In this document: positions 52,546-62,308 of the stretch, in pieces
How the letters are laid out: each line of letters starts with the position of its first letter
How positions within the stretch are numbered: the stretch's first letter is position 1
From: Candidatus Zhuqueibacterota bacterium
Lineage (GTDB): Bacteria > Zhuqueibacterota > Zhuqueibacteria > Zhuqueibacterales > Geothermadaptataceae
DNA: 64,000 bases
Assembly (NCBI GenBank): GCA_030950365.1
Contig: JAUZRQ010000072.1
Location: 1-64,000 of the forward strand
Direction of reading: 5' to 3'
The notes under the pieces: generated by a model
The model's input: only the letters and a program-made list of their open reading frames with translations
Database searches by the model: none
What the model was told of the DNA's origin: nothing
Made by a program: the position numbers and the translations under genes

Positions 52546-55189
52546 CCACTTCATGCACGATCTCTTCCTGCCGCTGCAGGAGCTCGAACACCAACGCGCC
52601 GTCGCGCGCATTGATGCGGATGCGATCGCCTTGCTGGAATTCACCCGCCAGAATCTTTCGCGACAATTCGTTGACCACCTCACGCTGGATGAGCCGTTTC
52701 AGCGGACGCGCGCCGAATACTGGATCGTAGCCTTTGTTGGTCAAATAATCCTTGGCCGCTTCGGTCATCTCGGCATCCATCTTCTGTCGCTGCAGCGCCT
52801 TGCGCACCATGCGCTCGAACTGGATTTCCACGATCCGGTGGATGTGTTCGCGCGTGAGCGGATGGAACACGATGATTTCATCGATGCGGTTCAGGAACTC
52901 CGGACGCAGCTTGCGCTGCAACAACTGCAGCACCGTGTTTTTGGTTTCTTCGTACACCTGCTCTCGGTTGTGCTCATCCATGCGCTGGAACCGTTCCATG
53001 ATCATGTCCGCGCCCAGGTTGGACGTCATGATGATCACTGTGTTCTTGAAATTGACTACATGGCCTTTGCTGTCGGTCAGGCGGCCTTCATCCAGCACCT
53101 GCAGCAGTATATTGAACACTTCGGGATGCGCCTTTTCGATTTCGTCCAGCAGTACCACCGAGTACGGTTTGCGCCGCACTGCTTCGGTGAGCTGACCGCC
53201 TTCTTCGTAGCCCACATAACCGGGCGGCGCGCCGATCAGCCGCGATACGTTGAACTGCTCCATGTATTCCGACATATCGAGGCGGATCATGGCGTTTTCG
53301 TCGTCGAACATGAACTCGGCCAGGGCGCGCGCCAGCTCGGTTTTGCCCACGCCGGTGGGGCCGAGGAAGATGAACGAGCCGATGGGCCGGTTCTCTTCGC
53401 TAAGGCCGGCGCGAGCCCGCTGCACCGCCGCCGATACCGCCTCAATGGCTTCATCCTGTCCCACCACACGTTGCCGCAGCCGTTCCGGCATCTTCAGGAT
53501 TTTTTCGCGTTCGCTTTCCAGCATCCGGGCCACCGGAATGCCGGTCCAGCGCGAAACGATCTCGGCAATGTCGTCTTCGGTCACCTCTTCCTTTAGCAGC
53601 GCGCCATCTTTGTGCAGCGCTTCCAGCCGCCGGTTCAGTTCCTTCAATTGATTCTGCAGTTCAACCAGGCGGCCGTATTTCAGCTCGGCGGCCTTGTTGA
53701 AATCGCCCTCGCGCTCGGCCTGTTCCATGAGGTGTTTGGTATATTCGATTTCCTCTTTCACCGAGCGGATTTTCTGGATGGCTTCCTTCTCGATCTGCCA
53801 GCGCGCCTTGAGCTGCGATGCCTTTTCTTTGAGATCGCTCAATTCGCGTTTCAGGTTTTCCAGCCGTTCTTTGGAAGCGGCGTCCTTTTCTTTCTTCAGC
53901 GCCACCTGTTCGATCTCGAGCTGCTTGATGCGCCGCTCGATTTCGTCGATTTCTTCGGGCATGGAGTCGATCTCCGTGCGCAAGCGCGCCGCTGCCTCAT
54001 CGATGAGATCGATGGCCTTGTCCGGCAGAAACCGCTCGCTGATGTACCGGTGCGACAGGGTGGCCGCGGCCACGATGGCCGAATCGGCGATGCGCACACC
54101 GTGATGCACCTCGTAGCGTTCTTTGAGGCCGCGCAGAATCGAGATCGTGTCTTCCACCGACGGCTCGTCCACCATCACCGGCTGGAAGCGGCGTTCCAGC
54201 GCTTTGTCCTTTTCGATGTATTTGCGGTATTCGTCGAGGGTGGTCGCGCCGATGAGCCGCAGTTCGCCGCGCGCCAGCATTGGCTTCAACATGTTGGCCG
54301 CATCCACCGCGCCTTCGGCGGCGCCGGCGCCCACCATCGTATGCAGCTCATCGATGAACAGGATGATCTGGCCTTCGGATTCCTCAATTTCTTTGAGCAC
54401 CGCCTTCAGCCGTTCTTCAAACTCACCGCGGTATTTGGCGCCGGCAATTAATGAACCCATTTCGAGTTGAATCACGCGCTTGTTTTTCAAGCCTTCGGGC
54501 ACGTCGCCATTGGCGATCCGCTGCGCAATGCCCTCTACGATCGCGGTTTTGCCCACACCCGGATCCCCCACCAGCACGGGGTTGTTTTTGGTGCGGCGGG
54601 ACAGCACCTGAATCGCGCGGCGAATTTCTTCATCGCGGCCGATAACCGGATCCAGCTTGCCCCGGCGCGCCAGCTCGGTCAGATCGCGGCCGTAGCGCTC
54701 CAGCGCCTGATATTTCTCTTCTGGATTCTGATCCGTCACGCGCTGCGAACCACGGATATCTTTCAGCACCTTGAGGATGTTGTCTCGGGTAACGCCCTGA
54801 TTTTTCAGAATCTGCCCCGCGGCGCCGCTGTCCTCGGCCAGGGCCATGAGCAGGTGCTCGGTGCTCACGTACTCGTCCTTTAGCTCGCGCATGAATTGCA
54901 TGGCGGTGTTGATGACATTGTTCAGGCGTTGCGTGATGTACACCTGGCCCATGGCCCCGGCGCCGGACACGCGCGGGATTTTCTGCAATTCTTCTTCCAC
55001 GCGCGATCGGATCAGATCCACATTAGCGCCCAGCTTTTTCAAAATGGCCAGCGGTACGCCCTCGGCGTCATCCAGCAGCGCCTTGAGCAGATGCTCCACT
55101 TCAATTTGCTGATGGCCATGCTCGTTCGCAATGTGCTGCGCCTGCATGACCGCTTCTTGTGCTTTTAGCGTGAATTTATCCAGCGTCAT
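52526..55189 (-). CDS. clpB: Disaggregase ClpB
   Basis: An 887-residue Hsp100 chaperone that pulls apart protein aggregates with DnaK. The N domain (residues 1-150, two Clp-N repeats), NBD1 with Walker [14 protein letters not shown] and [11 protein letters not shown], a long coiled-coil middle domain (about 410-530, [15 protein letters not shown]-like heptads) and NBD2 with [16 protein letters not shown] and [13 protein letters not shown] are all present. The tail is the expected sensor-2 domain with [11 protein letters not shown]. Full length for ClpB. Start ATG 55189 has GGAG upstream. Confidence 0.97.
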   Translation of the reverse strand: MTLDKFTLKAQEAVMQAQHIANEHGHQQIEVEHLLKALLDDAEGVPLAILKKLGANVDLIRSRVEEELQKIPRVSGAGAMGQVYITQRLNNVINTAMQFMRELKDEYVSTEHLLMALAEDSGAAGQILKNQGVTRDNILKVLKDIRGSQRVTDQNPEEKYQALERYGRDLTELARRGKLDPVIGRDEEIRRAIQVLSRRTKNNPVLVGDPGVGKTAIVEGIAQRIANGDVPEGLKNKRVIQLEMGSLIAGAKYRGEFEERLKAVLKEIEESEGQIILFIDELHTMVGAGAAEGAVDAANMLKPMLARGELRLIGATTLDEYRKYIEKDKALERRFQPVMVDEPSVEDTISILRGLKERYEVHHGVRIADSAIVAAATLSHRYISERFLPDKAIDLIDEAAARLRTEIDSMPEEIDEIERRIKQLEIEQVALKKEKDAASKERLENLKRELSDLKEKASQLKARWQIEKEAIQKIRSVKEEIEYTKHLMEQAEREGDFNKAAELKYGRLVELQNQLKELNRRLEALHKDGALLKEEVTEDDIAEIVSRWTGIPVARMLESEREKILKMPERLRQRVVGQDEAIEAVSAAVQRARAGLSEENRPIGSFIFLGPTGVGKTELARALAEFMFDDENAMIRLDMSEYMEQFNVSRLIGAPPGYVGYEEGGQLTEAVRRKPYSVVLLDEIEKAHPEVFNILLQVLDEGRLTDSKGHVVNFKNTVIIMTSNLGADMIMERFQRMDEHNREQVYEETKNTVLQLLQRKLRPEFLNRIDEIIVFHPLTREHIHRIVEIQFERMVRKALQRQKMDAEMTEAAKDYLTNKGYDPVFGARPLKRLIQREVVNELSRKILAGEFQQGDRIRINARDGALVFELLQRQEEIVHEVEAEEVA

Positions 55190-55238
55190 AATGCTTCACT
55201 CCTTTCGTTTCGTTGTTTGGAGGTCTCGGCGGCTCTGT

Positions 55239-55475
55239 TTAAAATTCGAACCACCGCGAGAACTCTTTGCGCATGCGAAAGGCCCGGTAGGCCAAGACGA
55301 GCATGAAAATGCCCGCCGCCAGCAGCAAACTGGCGATCAGATACGCGATGATTTGCGGGAACACAAAAATAAACAGCGCCATAGCGATAAGAAACAAGCC
55401 TATAGAGAAATAGTTTTTCCACGAATCGGTAATCATTTGAAATATCGGATGTCCCCAGAAAATCGTTTGAAACAT
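55239..55475 (-). CDS. Small membrane protein, two helices
   Basis: A 78-residue protein, MFQTIFWGHPIF..., with two hydrophobic helices (FSIGLFLIAMALFIFVF and IIAYLIASLLLAAGIFMLVLAY) and a basic/aromatic tail. ATG 55475 has GGAGACGGACAGGG upstream. It ends 49 bp before clpB on the same strand, so it is probably the first gene of the clpB transcript. No family recognised. Confidence 0.6.
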   Translation of the reverse strand: MFQTIFWGHPIFQMITDSWKNYFSIGLFLIAMALFIFVFPQIIAYLIASLLLAAGIFMLVLAYRAFRMRKEFSRWFEF

Positions 55476-55910
55476 GGCCCTGTCCGTCTCCTTTGCTGTT
55501 GCAGGTGATTTTATATGTTTTGGCAAATGCTCTCGCGATGATGAACTGCAAAGCCAGTGCCAAAGTGTGTAAGTGACTGATATTCAAAGGAATGTGTTAT
55601 GTTTGGGGGATAGACCGGGTTCGAAGATTGTCAAATTTGCAGGCGCGTTTTTGGCCAGCAGGAAAAATTGGCGCAGGATATGAGGCGAAAGCCGTTTTTA
55701 CCGCGCCCGTGGTGTTCCCTGAAGGGCATCCCAGAACGAAATCATGGCAGCGGTTCCGGCCTGGAAATAAGAACCCTCCCTCTCAACCGAACGCCGGCTG
55801 AGGGGGAGGGTGCATCCCGCATCGATCTATGATCATGGAGGCGCGGTGGCGCCTCTCTTTAGGAAAAACCCATCCTGGCTGATGAGGCAAAGCCGATGTT
55901 GCTCATCAGG
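55476..55910. other. Intergenic region with two hairpins
   Basis: Hairpins at 55774-55810 (ccctccctctcaaccg with cggctgagggggaggg, nearly perfect) and 55838-55855 (gaggcgc/gcgcctc). The first may end the hsp20 copy 2 transcript. No gene. Confidence 0.45.
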
Positions 55911-56384
55911 TTATTTGATCTCGATCTTCTTGGCCTTCGCTTCCTCCTTCTTCGGCAGCGTCACCGTCAGTACGCCATTCTTGTAATCCGCTTTGATCTG
56001 ATCCGGATCCACCTGCGAAGGCAACGTGAACGACCGACGGAACGAGCCGTGGAAACGCTCCGTGCAGTGATAATTGGCCTCTTTTTCTTCCTTTTCGCGC
56101 TGGCGTTCGCCCTGAATGGTCAGGACATTGTTGTCCAGGCTCACATGGATATCTTTCTTGTTCATGCCCGGCAAATCCATCCGGACGATGAAGGCATCAT
56201 CGGTCTCTTCCACATCCAACGCAGGATGCCACGCCATCAGCGGACGGTCCGACCAGTCCAGCAGCGACGGCATGCGGAAGAAATCTTCAAAACGGTCGGT
56301 CCACAGCTCATCGAAGAAACGATCCAGTTCCATCAACGGGCGATCGAGTTCGCTTTTCGGCTCACGCCATTTGGTCAGCCACAT
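55911..56384 (-). CDS. Small heat-shock protein Hsp20, copy 2
   Basis: A 157-residue alpha-crystallin chaperone. The domain runs from MAWHPALDVEETDDAFIVRMDLPG to YKNGVLTVTLPKKEEAKAKKIEIK (ends given), with GVLTVTLPKK as the A/G-x-L motif. It shares its C-terminal pattern with copy 1 (48909-49355), but its N-terminal arm (WREPKSELDRPLMELDRFFDELW) is different, as expected of paralogues that form different oligomers. AGGAGGTGAG precedes the ATG. Confidence 0.93.
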   Translation of the reverse strand: MWLTKWREPKSELDRPLMELDRFFDELWTDRFEDFFRMPSLLDWSDRPLMAWHPALDVEETDDAFIVRMDLPGMNKKDIHVSLDNNVLTIQGERQREKEEKEANYHCTERFHGSFRRSFTLPSQVDPDQIKADYKNGVLTVTLPKKEEAKAKKIEIK

Positions 56385-56928
56385 AACTTCTCACCTCCTT
56401 TTTGCGTTGTTTTGTTTTTTCGCTCGGATGCTTAAACAAATTCAATGCCAAAATCGATGTAAAGTTGTAAGTGATTGAAAAATAAAGATAAAATGCGGTT
56501 GGTGTGTCCTGCCCGCCGATTGTGACAATATGACAGGAATGCAAAAATGGTTTCAAAACGCGAAGAATTGACAGCGTGGCCTTTGTCAAGATGACAAAAA
56601 ATTTCCCTCAAAAACATCGGATACCTTTGAGCTCTCGCGTGCCTCGAAGCAGCAGCGCGATGCTCAAACGGTTGAGTTTTGATAGTCTGTGGTGTACCAA
56701 ATCGTACAGGCGAGTGAGTTCAAATGCTCATTCAGGGACTTTCGCCTGAAGGGCTATTTTTTTAACTATTGTCGCTATTCTTTGAAAAACAGAAGATTGA
56801 CCGTTATTGGAGCGTGGGCTCAATTTTTCTGGCACGGCCGTTGCGAAAGTGCAAAGTGAAATCGCACTCGAGGGTAAACGAATCCATCAACCCCGAACTG
56901 GTTCATTTAAACGTAGGAGGTTTCAGGT
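56385..56928. other. Intergenic region between divergent genes
   Basis: AT-rich, with presumed promoters for hsp20 copy 2 and the repeat lipoprotein. No gene, no CIRCE element, no repeat. A GTAGGAGG ribosome site sits at its right end. Confidence 0.4.
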
Positions 56929-58005
56929 ATGAAACGAGCAAAGAGTTGGGTGTGGTTCATGTCCATTGGTCTGCTTTTGGGCCTCTGGGCCTGCCAGAAA
57001 ACCGATTTGGTGACTCCGGATGAAGATTCATACACCGAAGAGGAGATCAGTCTGGATAAAGAATTTGGAGGCTTCAATACCCGTGATGAAATGCCTGGAT
57101 TCGGTGATCAGAGCATTCAGTCCGAATTCGCTGCGGATGAATCGGCGGCCGATCCGATTTCCGCGGATGTGGAATCGTCCATCATGGATTCCGGACTTCC
57201 CGCGTACTTCGTGCGCATCACCTGGGGACATCTGGAAGGCGATAGCACCGCCACCGAGCAGGTAGACTGGAGCGGCTATGCCGAAGTGAACAAAGGTACT
57301 CTGGGAGTGCTCAAACTCATCCGCTTTGAACGCTCCACCGACCGGCTGGTGCTGCCGCGCGAAAGCAAAAAGCGTGTGGACTTCACCTCGGTAACCACCA
57401 CGCATTTCGACGGCCTGCTGTTCGTGATCATCGATAACGACACGGCCGCCAGCAATGTGGATGGCCAATTCACGTTCACGGCTGGTGCTTACTCGCAAAC
57501 GTTTTCCTTCGCGGAGCTGGATTCGATGGAACGCATCGATGCCGTCGATGATCAGGGCAATGAAGTGTCGATCATCAGCCGTGGAAAAACGGTGCAGCCT
57601 TTCGCCGGTGGCTTTTTCTCCGGCCGCTGGATCCGCATGAGCGATCGTCATGGCCGCTTCTTCGGCCGCTGGATCGACAGCATGGGCAACAATGCCGGTT
57701 TTCTGAAAGGCATCTGGGGCGAGCGCGGGCACGGCAACAACGGCATGGGCATGCCCGGACGCGCCAAACGGGTCATGTTTGGCAAGTACATCCATATGGA
57801 TGGCCGCTTCGGTGGCCTGCTGGCCGGTGAATGGGGCTACGCCGACGATGCCGACAATCATGGCTGGCTCAAGGGCCGCTGGTTCGGACGTCACCGTCAG
57901 CTCAAAGGCCGGTTCAAAGGCGTGTGGAAATCAGGCAAACCCGGCGATGGCCGCGGATTCTTCCATGGCCGCTGGATTGAAAAACAGCAGCAGGACGGCG
58001 AATAG
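56929..58005 (+). CDS. Lipoprotein with about eight GxFxGxW repeats
   Basis: A 358-residue protein with a lipoprotein-like leader (LLLGLWAC, Cys at 22), an acidic linker (23-85), a central beta-rich region (PAYFVRITWGHLEGD, about 91-215) and a C-terminal repeat region (225-350). The repeat core is G-x-[FL]-x-G-x-W: GFFSGRW, GRFFGRW, GFLKGIW, GLLAGEW, GWLKGRW, GRFKGVW, GFFHGRW, starting at residues 228, 242, 257, 296, 312, 327 and 343. A degenerate copy (RVMFGKY, 281) gives a period of about 15. It recalls MORN-type hairpin repeats, but the pattern is distinct. Own ribosome site AGGAGG and terminator; function unknown. Confidence 0.8.
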   Translation: MKRAKSWVWFMSIGLLLGLWACQKTDLVTPDEDSYTEEEISLDKEFGGFNTRDEMPGFGDQSIQSEFAADESAADPISADVESSIMDSGLPAYFVRITWGHLEGDSTATEQVDWSGYAEVNKGTLGVLKLIRFERSTDRLVLPRESKKRVDFTSVTTTHFDGLLFVIIDNDTAASNVDGQFTFTAGAYSQTFSFAELDSMERIDAVDDQGNEVSIISRGKTVQPFAGGFFSGRWIRMSDRHGRFFGRWIDSMGNNAGFLKGIWGERGHGNNGMGMPGRAKRVMFGKYIHMDGRFGGLLAGEWGYADDADNHGWLKGRWFGRHRQLKGRFKGVWKSGKPGDGRGFFHGRWIEKQQQDGE

Positions 58006-58044
58006 AGACTCCGCCATCATCCCTCCCTCTCGCCCTCACAGAGC

Positions 58045-58074
58045 AGGCGCTGGCTATGGCTGGCGCCTTTTTTG
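58045..58074 (+). terminator. Rho-independent terminator
   Basis: Arms aggcgc (58045-58050) and gcgcct (58063-58068) followed by a T-run; it ends the repeat-lipoprotein transcript. Confidence 0.7.
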
Positions 58075-58217
58075 CTTAGATTCCGCCATGCTCCCGTACG
58101 TCACTTGCAGCTTGACTTTGGAACCGCAATGGAATATATTTGAACATACGATTTTTTCGTCAGTCCTTTGTTATTCGAATAGTATCAATTGGCGTATCAA
58201 TGAGAAGCTCATGGCCC

Positions 58218-58553
58218 ATGGTAAATAAAGTCAAACCCGTTCTGCTGTTGCTGCTGTTCACCAGCCTGACGCTCACGCAGGACTTTTTCCACAGTCATGC
58301 GGGCTTTGGTGTGCCCGTGTCTTCGGTGGAAACAGACCTGGTGGTGCAGGGCGATAGCGATGCCAGCACGGCCGCGCAATACTGCCTGGTCTGTTTGCTG
58401 GTTCGTGGCTATGCGCCTTCGCTGCAATGCGCCGACCTGAAATCGCCTGACGATTTTGAGTTTGTATCCCCCGTTCAGCCCCATTCCATTAGCTTCATCA
58501 TCGAATTTGCTCTTCCCATCTATCGAGCGCCCCCAAAGCTTCACCTTTCCTGA
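58218..58553 (+). CDS. Small secreted protein with CxxC, start of metal-uptake locus
   Basis: A 111-residue protein with a signal peptide (KPVLLLLLFTSLTLTQ). The mature part has an early histidine pair FFHSHAGF and a YCLVCLLVRG Cys-x2-Cys, features of small metal-handling envelope proteins, though no family is recognised. ATG 58218 fits the leader; the frame is open further upstream. It lies before the barrel protein and the ZnuA/ZnuB-like genes, suggesting a part in the same metal uptake. Confidence 0.5.
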   Translation: MVNKVKPVLLLLLFTSLTLTQDFFHSHAGFGVPVSSVETDLVVQGDSDASTAAQYCLVCLLVRGYAPSLQCADLKSPDDFEFVSPVQPHSISFIIEFALPIYRAPPKLHLS

Positions 58554-58681
58554 TGACTTAACCTGGCACCATTCCCAAACTCGAGCGATTGGCCGAAGCC
58601 GTACATCGGATTGCATCGCTCCGGTGGCATGTTGCCATTCAATGCATTGGCCTGATGAACCCGTATCGAAAGGTGAGCTCT

Positions 58682-59956
58682 ATGCATCAGAAATTCCTAT
58701 TTCTGCTGGTATTCATTGCTGGCAGCATCATTCTGGCTGCGCCGTTGCAGGCGCAACAGGCGCGCAAGGATACCACCCGCGCCGCCAAAACCGACAGCAC
58801 CGAAGCCCTGGACGAAGCCGAGCTGGAAAAAGAACTCGCACGTGAACTGGGCCTGCTTGCCGGGAGTGAAACCGACACATCGGTAACTCCTCCGCAAACT
58901 TCGGCTCCGGCCATCAGCGGTTCAATAGCACGCGCCGGTTCCGTGCTCAATCCGCGCATCAGCGTCATCGGAACGTTTTTCGGCAGCGGCACCGGTAACC
59001 AGGCCGTGGCCCGGGCCGTGGATGTGGGGCTGAGCGAAACAGAATTTTCCTTCCAGGCGTATGTGGACCCCTACACCAAGGCCGATTTTTTCGTGGCTTT
59101 CGGCCGCGAGCAGGAGGACCCCTTCGCCGGCCCCGATGAAGAAGCGGCCAATTTGAGCGAGTACGAAGCCGAGCTGGAAGAGGGCTATTTGACTACTCTG
59201 TCGCTGCCTTTTTCGCTGCAAATCAAGGCCGGCAAATTCCTGGGCGCCTTCGGCAAATTGAACAGCTTGCATCCGCATGCGTTCAATTTCGTCGATTATC
59301 CGCGCATGTATGTCAACTATCTCGGAGAAGAGGGACTGATCGATCGGGGCCTGTCCATCAACTGGCTCGTGCCCAATCCGTTTGATCTGTATCAGGAATT
59401 GACGCTGGAAATCACCTCCGGGGCGCTCGGGGGACCGGCCTTCCAGGGCAACAGCAAAGACCTGCTTTATTTGCTGCACCTGAAAAACTTTTTTGATTTG
59501 AACGACAATACCACCCTTGAGCTGGGCTTCACCGGCATGCAGGGCCCCAACGGTCTCGAGCGGTACAAAACCCGCATGGGCGCCGTGGATGTGACCCTGC
59601 GCTGGAAGCCCTTGCGTATGAATCGATACAAGAGCTTTGAATTGATGCTCGAAGCGCTCGCCAGCCAATATGAAACCGCAGCGGGCATCATTTCGAGCAA
59701 GGCGCTGTTTGCCTTTTTGCGCTATCAAGTGGCTCGCCGCTGGTTTCTGGGCGCGCGCTATGATTATTCCGAATTTCCCGACGACAGCGAACACAATGAA
59801 AAGGCCTACTCGGCCATTCTGAGCTTTTATACCAGTGAATTTCAGAAAATGGAGCTGCAGGTTCAGCGCGGCATCCCGGCCTGGGGCGATGCCTTCAATC
59901 GCATCTTGCTACGCGTGGTGTTTGTGATCGGTGCCCACGGTGCGCATAAATATTAA
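58682..59956 (+). CDS. Outer-membrane porin-like protein of the metal-uptake locus
   Basis: A 424-residue protein with a signal peptide (FLFLLVFIAGSIILAAPLQAQ), a coiled acidic segment (EALDEAELEKELARELG) and a beta-barrel body with repeated amphipathic strands. Examples are FSFQAYVDPYTKADFFVAFG, LELGFTGMQGPNG, FLGAFGKLNSLHPHAF and a last strand RILLRVVFVIGAHG. GGTGAGC lies just upstream of ATG 58682; an earlier in-frame start at 58589 would bury the signal. It precedes the ZnuA-like gene by 23 bp and probably lets the metal across the outer membrane. No TonB box or plug domain is visible. Confidence 0.7.
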   Translation: MHQKFLFLLVFIAGSIILAAPLQAQQARKDTTRAAKTDSTEALDEAELEKELARELGLLAGSETDTSVTPPQTSAPAISGSIARAGSVLNPRISVIGTFFGSGTGNQAVARAVDVGLSETEFSFQAYVDPYTKADFFVAFGREQEDPFAGPDEEAANLSEYEAELEEGYLTTLSLPFSLQIKAGKFLGAFGKLNSLHPHAFNFVDYPRMYVNYLGEEGLIDRGLSINWLVPNPFDLYQELTLEITSGALGGPAFQGNSKDLLYLLHLKNFFDLNDNTTLELGFTGMQGPNGLERYKTRMGAVDVTLRWKPLRMNRYKSFELMLEALASQYETAAGIISSKALFAFLRYQVARRWFLGARYDYSEFPDDSEHNEKAYSAILSFYTSEFQKMELQVQRGIPAWGDAFNRILLRVVFVIGAHGAHKY

Positions 59957-59979
59957 CCGAAATTTGAGAGGAACGGTCC

Positions 59980-60951
59980 ATGAAACAGAAAATTGTCAAT
60001 CGAATACTCGCTGTGGTATTGACCATAGCCAGCCTTCTGGTCTTTGCTGGAACGAACATGGCCGCCAAAAAGCTGTTCCTGGTCACCACACTCCCCGATT
60101 TGGCCAGTATTGCCAAGGCGGTTGGCGGTGATCACGTGAAAACGTTCGCCATTGCCAAAGGCTACCAGGATCCGCATTTCGTCGATCCGAAGCCGAGTTA
60201 CATGATCAAATTGCAAAAGGCCGATATGTTCATCCAGGTGGGGCTGGACCTGGAGCTGGGCTGGGTGCCCTCGCTCCTGGATGGCGCGCGTAATCCGAAC
60301 ATCCTGCCCGGCGCCAAGGGATATGTGGATGCATCGGTCAATGTGCCGCTGCTGGAAGTTCCCGTTGGTGATCCGACCAAGCTACGCGCGCAGGGCGATA
60401 TTCACGTGTATGGCAATCCGCATTTCTGGCTGGATCCGCTGCGCGGCAAAATCATTGCAGATAATATCTATCGGGCGCTGGTTCGCCTGCAGCCCGAAAA
60501 TGAAGCGGATTTTTCCAAAAACCTGCAGGCATTTAAGGCCAAAATTGATCAAAAGACCCGAGAATGGACCGAGCGCATGCGGCCTTACAGCGGTACCAAA
60601 ATTGTGGCCTTTCATAATAGCTGGCCCTATTTGGAGGAGCGCTTCCCGTTCGATATCGTCATGTTCATCGAGCCCAAGCCGGGCATCCCACCGACGCCGA
60701 AACAACTCGTGCGCGTTATCAAAACCATGAAACAAAATGACATCCGCGTGATTATTATTGAGCCGTATTATAGCAAGAAATCGGCCGAGCTGGTGGCGGC
60801 CAAAACCGGGGCAGTGGTGGTTGAGCTGGCCGGGTCGGTGGGCGCTCAACCGGGCATCGACGATTACTTCGATCTATTCGAATATAACATCAATAAACTG
60901 ATCGATGCGTTCAAACAGGCCGGAATCCAGCCGCGCGCAACCGAAGACTGA
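59980..60951 (+). CDS. Zinc/manganese ABC transporter substrate-binding protein (ZnuA-like)
   Basis: A 323-residue cluster A-I (TroA/ZnuA) binding protein. A signal peptide (about 1-28) is followed by VTTLPDLASIAKAVGGD, then the metal histidines in YQDPHFVDPKPSY and YGNPHFWLDP. The third His lies in VAFHNSWPYLEERF, and the C-terminal acidic ligand is expected around IIIEPYYS. There is no His-rich loop, so manganese and zinc are equally possible. GAGAGGAA precedes the ATG; the permease gene follows 11 bp later. Confidence 0.9.
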   Translation: MKQKIVNRILAVVLTIASLLVFAGTNMAAKKLFLVTTLPDLASIAKAVGGDHVKTFAIAKGYQDPHFVDPKPSYMIKLQKADMFIQVGLDLELGWVPSLLDGARNPNILPGAKGYVDASVNVPLLEVPVGDPTKLRAQGDIHVYGNPHFWLDPLRGKIIADNIYRALVRLQPENEADFSKNLQAFKAKIDQKTREWTERMRPYSGTKIVAFHNSWPYLEERFPFDIVMFIEPKPGIPPTPKQLVRVIKTMKQNDIRVIIIEPYYSKKSAELVAAKTGAVVVELAGSVGAQPGIDDYFDLFEYNINKLIDAFKQAGIQPRATED

Positions 60952-60962
60952 GGAGACACACC

Positions 60963-61814
60963 ATGCTGGACATGTTCCAATTGAATTTCATGGTCAATGC
61001 GTTGATCGCCAGCGTGATCATCGGTTTGCTACTGTCCTACCTCGGCATTCACGTGGTGGGGCGTGGCATCGTGTTTGTGGACCTTGCGCTGGGCCAGATT
61101 TCTTCTCTCGGCGTGGCGTTCGCCCAATTTTTGCGATTCGGCGAGATCTGGCTGCCCATCGTGTTCACGCTGGTCGGCGCATTTCTGCTGTCCTTCATCC
61201 ACATCCGCGATCGGCGTCTGAAGCTGGAAGCGATTATCGGAATCATATACGTGGTGGCATCGGCCGTTACCGTGCTCATCATTTCCAAAACCCCGCATGG
61301 CGAGGCCAATATTCAGGAAGTGCTTTTTGGCGCTTTGCTGGCCGTGACGCCGGAAGAAATCCGCAACCTGCTCATCGTATTCGGGCTGCTCGGCTTGCTG
61401 CACTTTGTGTTCCAAAAGCACATTTTTCGTATTACCAAGATGCTCGAATTCGGGGAGCTGGAAGAGATGGGTTGGAAAGAACGCGGACTGAATTTCTTTT
61501 TTTATATGTCCATTGGACTGGCCATCGTCTTTGCCGTGGAAGTCGGCGGCGTGCTACCGGTGTTTTCCTATCTGGTTGTCCCCGCGGTCAGCGCAGTAAT
61601 GGTGGGCATACGAAAATGGGTTATCATCGTGCTGGCCCTTCTCAATTCGGTGGTCGCCGGCTTTTTCGGACTGTGGTTTTCCTATACCTTCGATTATCCC
61701 GCCGGCCCGTCCATTGTCGCCATCTTCGGCGTAATTTTCATCATCGCCGTGCTGGTGCGCTATCTGCGGCGGAAGTGGTTTCGGATTTCATTTGAAACTG
61801 AGCTACAAGGATAA
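60963..61814 (+). CDS. Zinc/manganese ABC transporter permease (ZnuB-like)
   Basis: A 283-residue permease of the ABC-3 family with about eight hydrophobic segments. Family landmarks are MVNALIASVIIGLLLSYLGIHVVGRGIVFVDLALGQISSLGVAF (ends given), VLFGALLAVTPEE, and FSYLVVPAVSAVMVG. CTGAGGAGAC precedes the ATG. The cognate ATPase (ZnuC) gene, normally between or beside these two, is absent here. Confidence 0.9.
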   Translation: MLDMFQLNFMVNALIASVIIGLLLSYLGIHVVGRGIVFVDLALGQISSLGVAFAQFLRFGEIWLPIVFTLVGAFLLSFIHIRDRRLKLEAIIGIIYVVASAVTVLIISKTPHGEANIQEVLFGALLAVTPEEIRNLLIVFGLLGLLHFVFQKHIFRITKMLEFGELEEMGWKERGLNFFFYMSIGLAIVFAVEVGGVLPVFSYLVVPAVSAVMVGIRKWVIIVLALLNSVVAGFFGLWFSYTFDYPAGPSIVAIFGVIFIIAVLVRYLRRKWFRISFETELQG

Positions 61815-62308
61815 AGGACCTCCCACCTAAATTCAGGGGCGATGCGCTTTCAGAGTGCATCGCACCCTACCTTTTGTGATAAAATGAAACCATGTGGGGG
61901 CAATGGCATGCAATGATGGAGCAGGTGAATGGCTGCTTCACGGTTCCCTGCCGCCGAAAATATCCATGAGGCCCGCTACCCTTTCTGGCGCAAAATGATT
62001 CATTCTGGTACAAACTGTTCCGTTGCCTGCCAGAGCAGGGCAAAATTTACCAACCTGGCGATTACATCTATGTAATTTTGCATACGATATTGAGAACCTG
62101 CCCGATTTTACTCCCAATGAACCCAATTCCGCTTGAAAAACCAGTGTCACGAATGGATTGATTATGCGAAGGTTAGGCGAAGTTGTTTTGATTTTTTCAC
62201 ATCCCTGCTGGCTCGCGATTTAGCCGAAAAAGTTGGTATTAGATTTGCAATACCGGCATGCAATCGAGCAAGCATGCACGCAACGGCAACGAATGGAGGC
62301 ACGAATCC
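61815..62308. other. Intergenic region
   Basis: Contains the hairpin gcgatgc (61839-61845) / gcatcgc (61857-61863), followed after a few bases by a T-containing stretch, a possible terminator of the metal-uptake operon. Nothing else is supported; minus-strand frames here look random. Confidence 0.4.
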
